Shown here: positions 12,001 to 26,700 of the stretch, one piece after another
How the letters are laid out: each line of letters begins with the position of its first letter
Numbering within the stretch: position 1 is the first letter of the stretch
NCBI GenBank assembly: GCA_947561715.1
Contig: OX387204.1
Span: forward strand, 15,381,001-15,445,000
Length of the DNA: 64,000 nucleotides
DNA from: Ascidia mentula
Lineage: Eukaryota > Chordata > Ascidiacea > Phlebobranchia > Ascidiidae
Direction: 5' to 3'
Notes under the pieces: model-generated
What the model was told of the DNA's origin: nothing
What the model saw: the letters and a program-made list of their open reading frames with translations, nothing else
Database searches by the model: none
Made by a program: the position numbers and the translations under genes

Positions 12001-15000
12001 CGTTCACAGAGCCCTTTTCCGAGCGATGTCTATCGAGTGCGTGCTGCTCTAACTTCCATATTTTCACGAAAGTGCATTATGGACTCTTTCGTCGAAGCGC
12101 ATCCAGTCGAATAATATTACGCCTTTAAATCTTTCTTCGCTGTGGTATACAGCGCAATAAATTTCTCCGCGTATTTAAATTTCCAGGGTTAACCTTTTCG
12201 GTTCGATGATGTGCGAAGTGTAGTGGAGATATCACGCATCAATACGAAATTTAATAACATGGCCCGAACAAAACTGGAAATACTAAATACAACGCACAAG
12301 TAATTCATGCAAATCGCATGGCAGACAGGATCACCCCACTGCGCAGGTCTTAACTTGACAATCACAGCTATCGTAATGCAATTAATTCATTTTTTATTCC
12401 CTCAATTGACGAAAAGCCCAGCCAGCTTTACTGTTTATCGTCGCCTAATTTTAAAGCGCGCAAGTTTTGAAGGAAGCAGTTGGTGATGCAGTGTTTCCAG
12501 CTCGTGTACCAAAGGCCATGGGTTTGTTTACTGTCGGTTTAAACAACTCAACTCCCGTCATTATTGTTTATCAGGTTCGAGATAAGAGCAAGGCCAGCAG
12601 GTTTTGATGCAAAGGGAACCAGTTTTCTTGCTGCAAACTTGACGGCATGTTTTAAGTTACTATCCTCCAACACACGTGTAAATTTGAAATCCAAAACGTT
12701 AATTATGTAACAAACAGTCTGAAGGTTTTTGAATAGCTCATAACACCATCGCTAAGACCAATGTGGCGCTATTGATGTGATCACAATATGTTTAATAATT
12801 TTTTTCTGTTATTGAAAGGTGCATCCAAACTATAGTCCTTTTTGTTTGCTACTTTTCGTTGGTCAGTAAACCTAAAGGTGGAATCCAAGTGTTCCTCCTG
12901 TCGATGCCGAGTACCAAAAACCTCCACCCGCCGCCGATGACGTAACAAAACAACACAAGTGCCAATTAATTATTTGCGCAATCTATCTACAATGTCGCGC
13001 CCTTCGTTCCTACTGACCCTTCTTCAAACCAGTATCTAAGTGCTCACGAGACCCAGAGTAAAACTACACAGCATATATGGAAAGGGAAACGTGTTGAAGA
13101 GCGTAGGGCTCAACCCACGCAACGCCCTGCACCGGGCAAAGACCTTTTCCGGCATTGCAAACATTTGCTCAGTCGTCGTTGTGTGTTCAACCCTGTAGCT
13201 CGTACCATCCCACTTACCTTTCTATTCGGAAACTCCATATTTGGCGAAACGGGACAATTGCAACTCGACGCCGCGTGTTTGTTTTGTTGATACTTACACC
13301 TTTTCACCGAATTTGGCACGCTCAGTTATTACCTTACATCACCCATTTCACTTATTGTGGTCACCCCTGCATATAACAGTGGTTTCAAACAGGATCATCC
13401 TATTGTTCGAGTCAAAATTTTGCGTTTCCAAAGCAAGTTCCAATGAAATATATTGCTTAGGATCTCATTGCACATATCAAGCAGCCTTTGTTGTAGCAAT
13501 TCTGATTTTTTCTGTTCCAAAATCTATTGCAATGTGTAGCCGTGATTGATGACCTTATTAGTTACAGTAGCTCTCGCCTTGCCTACATATCTTTATTTTA
13601 ATCTCAGTGCTCAATTATTTATTCCCCACTTGCAAATCAGGACTAAAATAATTTCCCAGCGGGATTGGAAATGGTGTCGAGAAAATCTGCCACAATTGGC
13701 ACCCTGTCACCCTCAACAATCTTGTATTGATTTTCGTGACACTATCTTTATTTTAATCTCAGTGCTCAATTATTTATTCCCCACTTGCAAATCAGGACTA
13801 AAATAATTTCCCAGCGGGATTGGAAATGGTGTCGAGAAAATCTGCCACAATTGGCACCCTGTCACCCTCAACAATCTTGTATTGATTTTCGTGACACTAT
13901 GTCACAAGGCTTAGTTGATTAGGAAACAAACCAATGTTACAATTATTGTGGTTTAGATTGATTAAAAAGGAAAATTTTAAGCAGTAAAATGCAATATTTT
14001 TTGTGCAGGTTCTAATTATTGGAGCTGGACCATGTGGTCTTCGCACTGCAATAGAGATGGCCTGCCTTGGTGCCAAAGCCATTGTTTTGGAGAAACGAGA
14101 CACATTTTCAAGAAACAATGTGCTACATCTTTGGCCTTTCATCATTACAGACCTAAAGGTAACAGTTATTTCAACCCATGAATAAATGTGTAAAAAGGGT
14201 TTGTTTAAGATTTTTTTTGGACACAATAACTATTTTTTTTTCTAAAGTTCTTTTTTTATTGTGATGTAATGCATTTTTGATAACGGTTAAACAGACTCTG
14301 GGTGCCAAAAAATTCTACGGTCGGTTCTGTGCTGGGGCGATCGATCACATCTCCATCCGTCAACTTCAACTTATCCTGCTCAAAACTGCCCTTCTTTTTG
14401 GTGTTGAAATTGTCGTCAACGTTTCTTTCGAGTGTTTGTCCCTTCCAGCTGACCCTGTAATTTGTGAGGATGGGTCAGTGCAGCAAAAAGGTAATTGTTG
14501 TTATTTTTGAAAGATTTGTCACTGAATGCTACATAATCAGGCCCACACATGAGTTCAAGAAATTATTAAATTGTATACAAGTATATACAGAATTTCTGAC
14601 AGATTACTATTCAAGTAATTCATGGTTCTATAATGTAACTTTGTCAATATTATGCTGCAAAATAATGTCAAGAACTTAGTCCTAAACAGTTGAAAAGTTG
14701 AAAGTGCTTACTTTCAAAAGCACTTTTCACATTATAGTCAGTTTGAAGATGTAAAAAAACTCCTGATGCAGTGGAGCCCGTGCATTCATATAACTGCCAC
14801 TCACACTATGAACTAGACTTCAACTTGCTCTTGAACATGAACTTGACATCACACTTCCAAGGGCTCTTCACAGGGGTTTAACATGGCAATAAGTCAACAC
14901 ACAATACATAGAACACTAATCCTTTTTTTAATTTTGTATATACCTTGTTTTGCAATTTGAGAGTTTAACCTCCAACCTGCCTTATTCATTTATTGTTGTG

Positions 15001-17702
15001 AAAGTTTTGTGTAATTCAATTATTTCTTGCAGGGTGGTCAGCTGTTGTTAGCCCAAACAATCACCCAGTATCCAATTTCGAGTTTGAAGTTATTGTTGGC
15101 GCAGATGGTAAACGTAATACACTGCAAGGTACGGAGTGCATACATTATGAATTAGCTGTTGGGTATTCCGCCCTTTTTGTGTTTTTGAACAATATGATGT
15201 AACCATGGATAGGTGCCATGACATGACACAGTCCTTGTGTTTTTGTGCTTTTTACAACTTTGTTTACAAAAGTCTGGAGACAATGGTTAATCTTGTTTTA
15301 CAATGTAATTTTATACAAGACCTTTGAACTTTCGACCATGAAAATTTGACATTCGTTTGTAGGATTTAAGCGCAAGGAGTTTCGGGGCAAGTTGGCCATC
15401 GGTTTGACCGTAAACTTCAAAAACCGCCACACTACAGCTGAAGCCAAAGTCCAAGAGATCAGTGGTGTTGCATACATCTTCAACCAGGAGTTTTTTAAGG
15501 TGACAATATACATTGCATGTTGTGTAAAATGCAAAACTGCTTGCCAACAGTGTGTACAGAAGGGGTATATTTGTGACTAAATCTGTTCTTTATTTTCTAA
15601 AAATCAACCCGCTTGCGCTGATAATGTCACATTGGCATTTTAAAGTTTATGACACGCTGTTTTATTAATTGCTATTCAGGATGAACTGCCTTTAACTGTT
15701 GCTATCCGTGCGTTGGCTTTAATGGGCTTGTGCAATTATGCAATTAATAAAAAATCATATTTTTAGCAAATACTTTTTGACATTTAATCTCTGTACAAAT
15801 TAACAAGATCTGTTTGCACAAAATTAACATTATAACCAAACAATAATGCAGTGTATACCAGTGGGCATAAATTGTCGGAGAAAAAAGTTTCTGAAAAAGT
15901 TCTGAACAAACATTATGTGTTTTTGTTTACAGGAATTGTGCAGAACCACTAACATTGATCTCGAGAACATCGTTTACTACAAGGGAGATACACATTATTT
16001 TGTGATGACAGCCAAAAAGCACAGTCTTATAAGCAAAGGTGTCCTCAGGAAGGTAGGCAACGTGACCTTAATAATATTTTGTCTTTTGCATTCAAGTAGC
16101 CTAATATATTTTCTTTTATTCAAGGATTATGAGGACACAGAAAGGTTGCTTTGTTATGCAAATGTTGACCAAGAAGCTTTAATGATCTACGCTCGTGAGG
16201 CAGCCGACTTTTCAACCAATCACAAACTCCCAAATTTGGAGTTTGCTATTAACCAATATGGACAACCTGACATTGCTCTCTTCGACTTCACATGCATGTT
16301 AGTAAACATTTTATAGAAATATTTTACAAGTACAAGCAATTCAATGTAGTACTTTTTAGCAAGAAAAATGTTTTTGTCGATCTATTTCAGTCATTACTTT
16401 TTACTATTGAGTTAATGTGAATTAGGAGGAGTGTTTTGTAATTCAACTTTTGTATGAATATAATCCTCTATTTTGCAAATTTTTGACAGGTATGCCGCTG
16501 AAAATGCTGCCCTGTTTCGTGAGACCAAAGACCGAAAATTATTGTCGTGTCTTGTTGGGGACAGCTTGCTAGAGGTTGGTTGTCCACATTCACTTAAGTA
16601 ATTTTAGTTTCACCTTTAACAATTCGTGTTTTTTCTCAGCCGTTTTGGCCAATGGGAACAGGCTGTGCTCGAGGATTTCTGGCCGCCTTTGACCTAGTTT
16701 GGATGGTCAGAAATCTCTGCCTCAAGAAGGAGGCAATGAACAACAACCAGATTGGTAAATTGCAATAAAAATATCAAGGTGACATTAGTGTTAAGTCACA
16801 TACCTAACTAGTTATTATAATAAAGCTTTAAACAAGTCAAAACAGGCTAGTTTTTTTTCCATGCCAGGCTGAGGCAACTCACTGGAAAGCCCAGGGTTTT
16901 GAGTTCGCATCTCAAAAGCACATAAGCCCTCACTTCTGCTGCCTTTTTATACATTTAGGCTAATTGTGGTGCTTTGGAGATGCCTGTCATTTTATATGAG
17001 ATAGGCAATGCAGAAAGCTAAATTAATTTAAAATAATTTTGTAAACAAAGAATGTTTTTGCAGACCAGGTTGGCAACTTGGCAGAACTGGAAGTTTTGGC
17101 CGAGCGGGAATCTATTTATCGACTTCTCCATCACACGACACCACAAAATACAGGCAAAAACTGGGCCAACTATACTATAGGTGAGCAATGGACGTTGTCA
17201 GTAAACTTGAAATCACTAAAAAGTAAAAGGTTTGCCGACATGCTACAATTTTGTTTTTAATTTCCCAACCAAAGATAAGTATCAGATATTAACAATATTT
17301 TTTTATTGTTGTTTTCTGTTTTACAATGCATTTATAAATTCAAATAAATAATGTATATAGTATAATTAAGTTCTCAAAGCAGTTATAAATTCAACTTTTT
17401 GAAATCCTAATTAAAGTTTCAGCCATAAAGTCCCACCTAAAAAAGAAATGACCCAATAAGGTATAAAACAATCCTGCCCCGATGAAAAATTTTATTTTCA
17501 TGTGCAGACCCTTTCACTCGATACACCAACTTGAACATGAAGAAGGTGTCGGTGAAGCAAGTTCGATCCTTGTACATCTCCGACAAAGATCAGATGGATG
17601 TTGTAGAAGAGGAAGAAAAAGTCTTCCAGGAGCCGATGGATGTTGATACGGAACCGAAAGCAGTCAAACACCAACATCTTAACCCTGCTTTAACGAGAAA
17701 AG
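6027..17702 (+). CDS. MICAL: MICAL exons 1-12: FAD monooxygenase domain
   Basis: Exons: 6027-6118, 6356-6614, 14009-14158, 14295-14490, 15033-15128, 15363-15499, 15933-16052, 16125-16297, 16490-16574, 16640-16754, 17064-17180, 17508-17702. They encode residues 1-578. The dinucleotide-binding motif GAGPCG (122-127) opens exon 3, followed by [18 protein letters not shown]. Exon 4 carries [18 protein letters not shown]; exon 5 [12 protein letters not shown]; exon 7 the [16 protein letters not shown] stretch; exons 9-10 the second FAD motif [14 protein letters not shown] (431-444). Exon 11 has [11 protein letters not shown]. All are near-diagnostic for MICAL enzymes and every key flavin-binding motif is intact, so the enzyme looks active. 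Confidence 0.93.
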
Positions 17703-20700
17703 GTGTGTTTTATGTTGTAGTGAAGGTTTGATGATGACTTGGGTCAAGTATTGTTGTGTAATGTCATCTTGCAAGAATTTTTGAATGAATTAAGCAGAAA
17801 TTACTTTGCATAAATAATTTTTTTAATTATTGTTTTATAAATTTAAAATTTTTTTAATCGTAATGACTCCAATTATCCCACACCCGTTCAACAATAATCA
17901 TATTTTATATGCAATTACATTTGCCTAATTTCTAGTATTTGGGATCTTTTCAAAGTTTGAGTCACTGCAAAATACTTGTTACAATCATTCAAGAACGCAT
18001 TTAACAGCATTAGAGAACTGTTGCTGTGTTTCTATAGACAACAGCAAGCATTGCGAAAATATAGCCATGGTGTAATAATTGTGGTGTAACCAAAGGTTGA
18101 CAGACTATTTACATTTGATTAATGATATTTACCTGTCACAAACTTTACGACAAAGCATTTTGCAATTATTTATCATTTAACATTTCCATTACTTCTTTCT
18201 TGCTACAGTTATTCTGTTTTGTGTGCCATCAATTTATATTCATCATGTTGATTTACACTTTGGTTCAAGAGCATTTAGCATGTACCTATTGTTTGGATAC
18301 AGGTTATAAATAATGATTTAATTTTGCTGAATATTGAAGTATTCAAATTTTTTTAACCTTTTCAATGCTCAAAAAAATTTCAAGATCTTTGATAAAAAAA
18401 GCATACAAACCACCAAACAATGAAAATAAAAACATTGGTTTTTGCACTCACGTACCACCAAGTTTTCAATAGCAACAAATAACTATAACTCCATATTCAT
18501 GTCATTTTACTAGTTTCCATTGTTCGATCAAACAAGCTACAGAACTGGTGCGGACGGATTACGCAAGGTTATGAGGCAGTTCACATTAAAGACATGTCTT
18601 CCTCTTGGAGAAGTGGGCTTGCATTGTGCGCGATTATCCACCAGTTCCGACCAGACCTCATTAAGTGGGAGGAATTAAACCCAATTGACATTGAACAAAA
18701 CAATCAACTGGTATGTGGACAGTGGTTTTGTGTAATGTTCCAATACAACTTGTTTTTAGTGTTTTGGTTCTATTTTTTATGAGCTATACTTTTCTATGAT
18801 AAAATTCTTCATTGTGTCGTGTCAGTCTCTGGTTCTTAACTTCGGTAGTTTCTCATGCACTACTAGTGACAGAATAATTTTTAAAACACTTTTAATAGTA
18901 TGACCATTCCCAAAGTTACTACTTGCTTCCTTAAGTGTGACATATGGTGTGAAGTATGTTCATTATCTATGTTACTTTGAAACATAAAAATAAATTATTT
19001 TTAATGACTTGCAAAACTGCAAAACATTTTCGATTCATATGAGGTTTTTCTACAAGTTCAATCCTTTCCAATGTGTTTCTTCGTTGCAGGCTTTTGATCT
19101 TGCCGAAAAGCACCTCGGAATTTCACCCGTTATGACAGGATTGGAAATGGCAATGTGCAAAGATGTTGATAAACTGATCATGGTCACATATATATCCCAG
19201 GTAAGCTAAGCTGTGCTAAGAATTGCTTATATTATATATACATGTGGAAATAGAATGTGTATTAATGAAGTAACAAGCCTCTGATTGAAGTAAGTAAATT
19301 TATTGGAAAAATCGTTTTCACTTAAATGCTATGAGCAAATCGGAGGCTTGTTACTTTTTTGTGTTGATGCTGATCTACATTGGAAAGTGTTTTTTTGTCA
19401 GTTTTACGAAGTGTTTAAAAATGAAACTCCCGCTGGTTGCCCCATCGATGACAAGGACAGCAAAGTTGAAAACCACGATGTCCCGAAAAGTCCGCTCAGT
19501 TCAACGTCTCCTGTCGGTCTTCTCATCCGGTTTACAAATCACCTAACTAAGAGAAAGTCGTACAATGTGAGAAAACCATTCACTTGAATATATTCTATAA
19601 ATGAAGTTTTAAGAAGTATTTGACTAGTGTTATATAGTAGTGGCAAGTCAAAAATAAGTAGTATATGAGCTTATTCTAAAAATTTTAATTGAAAACTTTT
19701 TTTGGACTTTGAGGAATTGATTGTAGTGTCAGGCTTGCAAATCTCTACCATATTTTCACCCTGGTTCCATTTGTAAAACAAAATGTTCACTCTATCCTTG
19801 CATATCAGGTTAAACAGGATGACCCTGTGAAGAAAAAGAAATATGGAGGCTTCTTCAAAAGAAGGGGAAGCACCTCATCTGAAACTATTCTTGAGCATGA
19901 CGACAAGGAAAACGCAGGGTATGTTGTCTGAAAAATAGACATTGTCAATTCATTGGTAATATTTTTTTTCTAGTATTCTTTGGTTTTAAGGATTAATTTG
20001 TTGTTGAAAAGTTAAATGTTCGTTTGTGGAAGGTGATAGGTTTTATTTATTTATATTTTTTGCAGAAAAACAGAAACTTCTGAAATAAAATCGTTGAAAG
20101 TTGGATCAACTGATGTCCAGCTTCGTCCTAAATCAGCCAAAGATGAGGGGTCAGTGCGCGTCAACCAGCGTGCAAGTAACAGGATCAGTGCTCTATCAAG
20201 TCAACTAATCTCGCAATGGGAACAAAACGCCCCCAACGAAGCTACATCAAGACCTGTTGTTGTTAGTTTTTGCTGTTTTTTTAAAATATGCAGATCTTTC
20301 CATTGGAATAGGCTTTGTTGGTGTTTGAATCACTATTTTCCTATTTTGGAACTGTCCTACATAAACACATAATAACTTTTCGCACCTTTTGTAGATATTT
20401 GACTTTTGAGGACATTGCTAATGTTCTCCTAGAGAGTTTGCTATTAAGAATGTGTCCAAAAATTTATTTCTAAATGCAGCCCCAAAAACTTCTTGCTTGT
20501 CTTGACAGATATCTTAATTGCATTAAAGCTCAAAACACTTTAAAAATGGCTAAAAAACTTGTGTTGTTGTTTAAATATGTTTCTACTACTTTTGACTGGC
20601 AATTGGCAATTTTTCAGAACATCCCAGAACAATCCACCAGCGACCGATGTTGTTTCTGTCAAAAGCGTGTTTATATTGTCGAGAGGATGAGCGCTGAGGG

Positions 20701-23700
20701 ATTGTTTTTCCATCGGCAGTGCTTTGTTTGTACTCACTGTGGAGTGACGCTCCGAAGAGGGAATTATGAATTTCAATCGGAGACAGGTTATGGATGGCCA
20801 ATTTATTCTCAGTGTTACAATATTTCTACATTATCACGTTGAACTTATTATTTTACATTGTAACTTTAAACTTAATATTATTTTTCCTCACAATTTTTTA
20901 GCAATTTGTAATGTTTTGGGTATTTAATTTTTTTAAATGGCTATTCCCGCAATGTATATTGAATGTGTTTTAATGTCTGTTAGGTTTTCATGCATTTCAA
21001 CTGACACAAGTATTATATTTCAGGCAAATTCTACTGCAGAGCTCACTACTTTGCCCATTCTGGCGCTTTCAAAACTGCCCAACAGAAAGAAATTGAAAAT
21101 TCTTCCACGGTTTCTGACAAAGCTGAAGACACACTCACTGCCCTTAACAACCAAGGTAGGTTATTCCAGTCACAACGTAAAATAGGGCTTGTTCAAGCAA
21201 AATCTGTGTCACATTTCTTTAACTTGTTAATCTGTACAAAGTATTTCAATTTTCAAACATTGTTCACAATAATTTTGAGTAATTTTTTCCCTTTTAATTC
21301 ATTCCTATTTGAATTTTTTCTGGTTTGATTGTTTTCACATGTAGCTCCTGCATATATTCACTTTGTAGTTCTCACATTCATCACATTCACTTACTGAATT
21401 GTATTAATTAACTATCACCACTTCTATTCAATACACCACTACGTCACCACTGTAGCACAGATACATGACTCTCTGTAAGTGTTCACCTAAATAGCATGAA
21501 CTAATTGCACTCTATATGGCAATGCGAAGGTATAGGGAAGGCTTTCTTTTGGCGCCTTTTGTCCCTACTGCTTGCCATGCTCACCTTTCTGCTGCACAAG
21601 TTTTGGAATGGCATGCTTTCTGTCTTTCGGGTCGGCTGGAATCGCCTCTGGCCTAAGACGGTGGCACCTATGAGTCCTGCGGTGCCCAAATTGGTAGTGA
21701 ATGGCAAAGGAACTTTGGTTGAAGATGGAAAACCCAAAACTGAGTTCATGACTCGAATAAAAAGTTTAAAACGGAACAGTTATTCAGCTGAAAACATACA
21801 GAAGCTGAAGCCGGCAAGTTTGTCGAAATGGAACTCAACAGAAACTTTGACAAGAATTGACAAACCATCCCAATTTAACAAATTCCAAGCCATAGAAAAG
21901 CCGAGCACTTCCACTGAAAATACACCAAACTCAACAAAAACTAGCGGAAGCCGTATATTGCATTTCGCAAGTTGGATGGCAAATTGTTTATTTCTTAAAT
22001 TATCACAAGCTACAAGGTCACTTCCCTCTTCACCAACGCTGACACAGTTTGCACTGGACTGGGTTTTACTACCTGTTGCTGCAACAGCACTGCTCTATTA
22101 TCATCATACTGTGTTTGTCAGTCCCTTGTGAAACAGTGAAAAAATCTACCTGACATCAATTTATTTACTTACCTGTTTGTGAGTTTTTTAGTTTATAGAA
22201 CATGTAGAATGTAAATATATTCGTGTATGTTTATTTATTTATTTTATCACTGTCATGTAGGATGATTGTGAGTTGACGATGTTCCAAACTCTCAATTTAC
22301 ATTTTGCTTTGTAGAATTTTGCCTAGTGTATCAATTTTCCTACCTTTAACAAACTACTAAATTAAGAGACCATATCTAAAGACCAAAGGAACGTACTTTA
22401 CTCGATACTCCACATTCCAAATGTTATTAAAGTTTATTGTTTCAATATTAGACTTCTTTCAGTTACTATTTTATAAATAACTGCTCTATGAGCAAACCAA
22501 CGCAACAATCCATAGTTCCAAAACTATTGTGAATGTTCCTTTCCACTGTGCTGTGATTGTTACTAAACATAGGTCATTGTTATCAAGTGCAATTATTCAA
22601 CAGATTGTGCCACGTTTATATCAAGTTCCCATTACCTTACTGTGAAGGTTTTTGTTCCATTTTGTTGGGCAATGTGACTCCAAATTTTGTTCATGTACAA
22701 AGTGAATACTGAGCATGCAATGCTTTGTAGAATTGTTAGTTTAACTTTAAAAGTGAAAGAAATATTTTCGTTGTATATCAAGTGTATTGTTTTTTGTTGA
22801 AATTTTTTTTCTTTTTTTATAATTTTACCATCCAGGCATTTAAATAAGCACTCAATGTCACACTAGACCAACAAAACATGTACATGTTGTAATCTGCTAA
22901 CAATATGATCCAGTAACAGGTCGGGTGAACGTTTTTTCAGTATGTAAAGCTCCAATGTGAAACGAGAGTAGAGGGTTCATTGACCTTGAAAACTTGCACC
23001 TGTGTTATCCATTGTGACGTGAAACCCTTGCTATATTATCATCACATAATAGGTTTTGAGATCCAGTGACCAATAACAGTTTCAGTGCCACACCTTTATC
23101 CATTATGTTTCTCTTTTTATTTTCCCTTTGTGCGTCAAGTGCCTTACAATGTAGTAATTTTCAACAGTGTTATATTAGGTAAAGTAGGGTATACTTATTG
23201 ATGTTTATAGAATGTTATTGTTGCAAATTTCCTTCTTGGTTTTTGGTTTGAAATCTTACTGAAGCCTTGTAAATGCTGTAGCAAGTTGTGTTGCTTTTAA
23301 GCTCACAGGGTGAATAAAATAGTGCAAAAAACTACTCTAATTGATTCTGCCAAGGCAGTAGGTTTATGAGGGAATTAACTTAAACGAAGGTGGCGCTGCT
23401 ACATGCTTAAATGACATCAGATTATGTTCTTAACTGTTCAAGGGGGCAACCCCCCTTTAGTGAATGCTTAAATTACCCACAATGCCTTGCTTTGCTCCTC
23501 CACTCCGCTCCCAAGCCCTCCTTTTCACCCCCTTTTTCTCATATGCTTATGACCTCACACAGGCCTTTGGACAGGAAACTGTGATGTCACAACTGTGTGT
23601 AATTGAAAATTGCCTTTTTCTTGTGCTTTCATTTGCTTGAGGGGCTGTGTTGTGATTTGCAAGAAATGTGTGCATTATGGCCCAAAGAAAAATATTATTT

Positions 23701-26700
23701 TGTCCTGCAAATGCTTGCTCCAGAATACATTTAACGTAACTTTAGGTTTTACTCATTTTCAACACAATGACAATATATTATCTTGGCATCATTCACGATA
23801 CAACTCCTGCAAGTTCCAAATTTTCTTTTTTAAGTTCGTCATTAATTTCTTTGCTACCAAAATTTTCTTTTTCCAACTTGCAAACACCCATTCGAGTTTT
23901 GATAAATATACAAAAACTTTCCAGCACTTAAGTCCCATGGCTGCAAATGGAATGACCAAAACCAACAACTATTGTTACTTCAAACCCCTCACAACCATTA
24001 TCGCTTTAAACCCATTTCACACTTTACTGTAGCTCACATTAACATCACCTTTCTCCCTGTTTCCATGAACCTTTTTATCTTCTGTATTTCTCATCACTGT
24101 CATGCTAATGCATTTACCATCAATCACCATTAGCTCTTGCATGCTCATTCGTGCTTAATACAATCTAGTCTATTTGACCTGAATCAGTAGAATTATTTTG
24201 CACAATTTACTGATCAAGGTTGTTGTGCTTTCATATCAACATATAGTTATCCAGAAATGCTTCCGGTTTCCCAATTGCTCGGTGTTTGATTTATGGCAGT
24301 GACTTCTCTAACATTGGTTTTGTATGCATTACATTTAACTTGGGCGCTTGAAAGTATTTACATTGCTTTTTATTCTTGCCATACCACTCTTTACTCGTTA
24401 GTGGTGACACAGTAAATTTATTTACCTTGCATTATAATACTTGGTGGCTTAAGCGATTTTGACTTGTTTGCAGTTTAAATGCACATTTTTGTCACTTTTT
24501 TGTGCATTTTGTTCACCCATGAAGCATGGCAGCTGTAGTGCATGACAGGTTGCTTGATAAGCTAGATGTTAGTTTTTCACCTTGCAACAAGAAATTCTTT
24601 TTTTCAACAGGAGTTAAGCTTCGAAGATCGCTGGAAGCAAAATCTTACAAAACCCCGGAGAGGATTGAACTGGAAAACATCCGTATATCCATGCTTAATG
24701 ACCGCAAGGAACTTACAGAGGAAGCACTGAACAAACACAACCTGAGTAATGCTTCCCAACGTGAAGGATCTCCTCACCTGGGTGACATAGATGAGTTAAT
24801 GAGGTATATATTTTTTGCTGGATTTAAATTTTGAATTTGGAGGTAACTGATCGGCACATCATGGAATTATTTTTGTGGTCACTGAAATATCAGATTCCAT
24901 TTGAATAAGCGACATTGATGATGCCAATAATAAACATATATATATCAAACAATAAAGCAAGACAAGCGACTTGTAATTTTATACTAAAGTTGTTGCAAAA
25001 AAATCTGTTTTCCAGTCTATGTTGGCCATTAGGGTATCAGGAAAGTCTGCAACATAAACTTTCATCATGCTTGGATTGTTAAAATTGAAAAAAAATTACA
25101 GTAATATTTTTTTAATTTGAAGCGTCAGTAAAACTTTTTTAATCATTTTAAAAAACTTATAATACAACAAAACTTGTGAGAATAAAAACTTAACCTTTTA
25201 ATTTTTTCTTTGATGTGAATGTGCAAAAGAGTTAAATTTGAAATGTAGTGATTCTTCTGATGAGGACATTGATTGGGAGGCAGTGCTCAAAGCTGCAAAG
25301 GAACAAGGAGATCATGATACAGGTGATAGTGAGAATGAGGGTGAAGAACATTCCTTCAGGTCCTCATCCAGAGGTAAATTCTTTCTTCTCATTGTGAAAT
25401 TATTTCCAATATAGTTTAACCTAAAATTTGTGCCTCTTAATTGCAAAATGAACATTTAGACACAACTCAGTATTGGGCTTTTGTCACAAATGTCATAAAC
25501 ACATTTTGCTCTGTACTTTCAATAATGTAAAGTAATGCCATAGTCTTTTCCAGTTGCCATAACAACAGCTACTAACCCAGTCTTTGTCACGGTGTTAAAT
25601 TGCTGAAAAACCGATAAATGATAGAATGCAAATAAGTATCAAACAAACAATAAACGTAAATACCAAAGTTTTGTTGGATAAAACGTAGGTTCCAATCGAC
25701 ATGACATTACAACCATGTCATGGCTGCACGATGGCTCGTACCTTCAAATTCCTGTGAACAATGGGTTTGACGATACCAGTACCATGGCTGACATAGCAGA
25801 AGGTATAAATGCACCCACCAGATATGCTACCAAACTAACCCTGGTTTGTCCATTAAACACCCATCCTTAACAACTTAGGCTTCCCAACTTTGCCTTTTGA
25901 TGCCAAACCTTAATTTCCTAGTGTGGGTGTCCAAATATTCTGTCTTTGTGCCACTGATAAGGGTTTCACAAATGTATGAAACTTTTGCATGATCGTTTTC
26001 CACAAAATATTCTAGAAAATGTAGCTGTACAATATCCTACACTCGTTTTCTCTGATGCACTTTTGCTTGGTTTGGTAAAACTTGGTTGGTTTTCACTTAC
26101 TGATGGTTTTGATTTGAAATCAAAACCATCTTCAGTTCAATGAACAGAGGACACTGGTTGTATTTAGGGGATTTGTATTCAATTGCAATTTGTTGCAGAC
26201 AAAATGGACTATAGCAATTACTCAACACTGCGCCGTCCGTTAACCCCAGTCAAAGAAGGTATTTTGGTGGCTGACACCAGAAAAAAGATATCTGCATGCT
26301 TTCTTTTGACAGACAGAAAAACTTCCTTTCAACTTTTTAGGAAAAGCATTATTTTTGTGGGTGAAAAGTTTTTTTTTGCAAATAATTCAATTTCCTTTTG
26401 TTTTCTTTTCGGTGTTTGCATTTTGGTTGGTGAACTTGACTTAACTGAAAGCAGAACAAGAATTGAATCCAAAAAATTGCTACCCTTGCTTCACTAAATC
26501 ACATTTTAGTGGATTTTGTGTGTTGTTGCTTGCTGATATTTTGTCTTTCTTTCGGCCGACAAAAGAATGCACAGGTGTTAACCCAAAATTAAATGGCCGA
26601 TTACGTCTGCAGAAATTTGTGAAGAATTTGTCGGAGGCAGCTGCGACCATAGTCGCGCCCCATCCTTCCACAATGGCAAACGTAACTCTCTGGAAGATTG

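Larger units (their letters stand above)
6615..14008 (+). other. MICAL intron 2 (7.4 kb), CpG-rich interior
   Basis: This is by far the largest intron of the gene. Roughly 7.1-13.5 kb differs in texture from its flanks, with many more CpG words (for example around 7850-8900, 9830-10080 and 11500-12200) and GC-rich patches such as 9875-9945. It could host an internal promoter or enhancers. It contains unexplained ORFs at 7199-7552 (+) and 8424-8852 (-) and, near its 3' end, the 155-bp tandem duplication. No exon recognisable as MICAL lies inside it. Confidence 0.55.

Noticed and set aside
13155-13806. Overlapping ORFs of 70-100 codons upstream of MICAL exon 3
   Set aside because: Stop-poor by chance and partly created by the 155-bp duplication; no motif or splice sites.
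20540-20801. Minus-strand frames of 71-78 codons
   Set aside because: Shadows of the LIM exon on the plus strand; no motif of their own.
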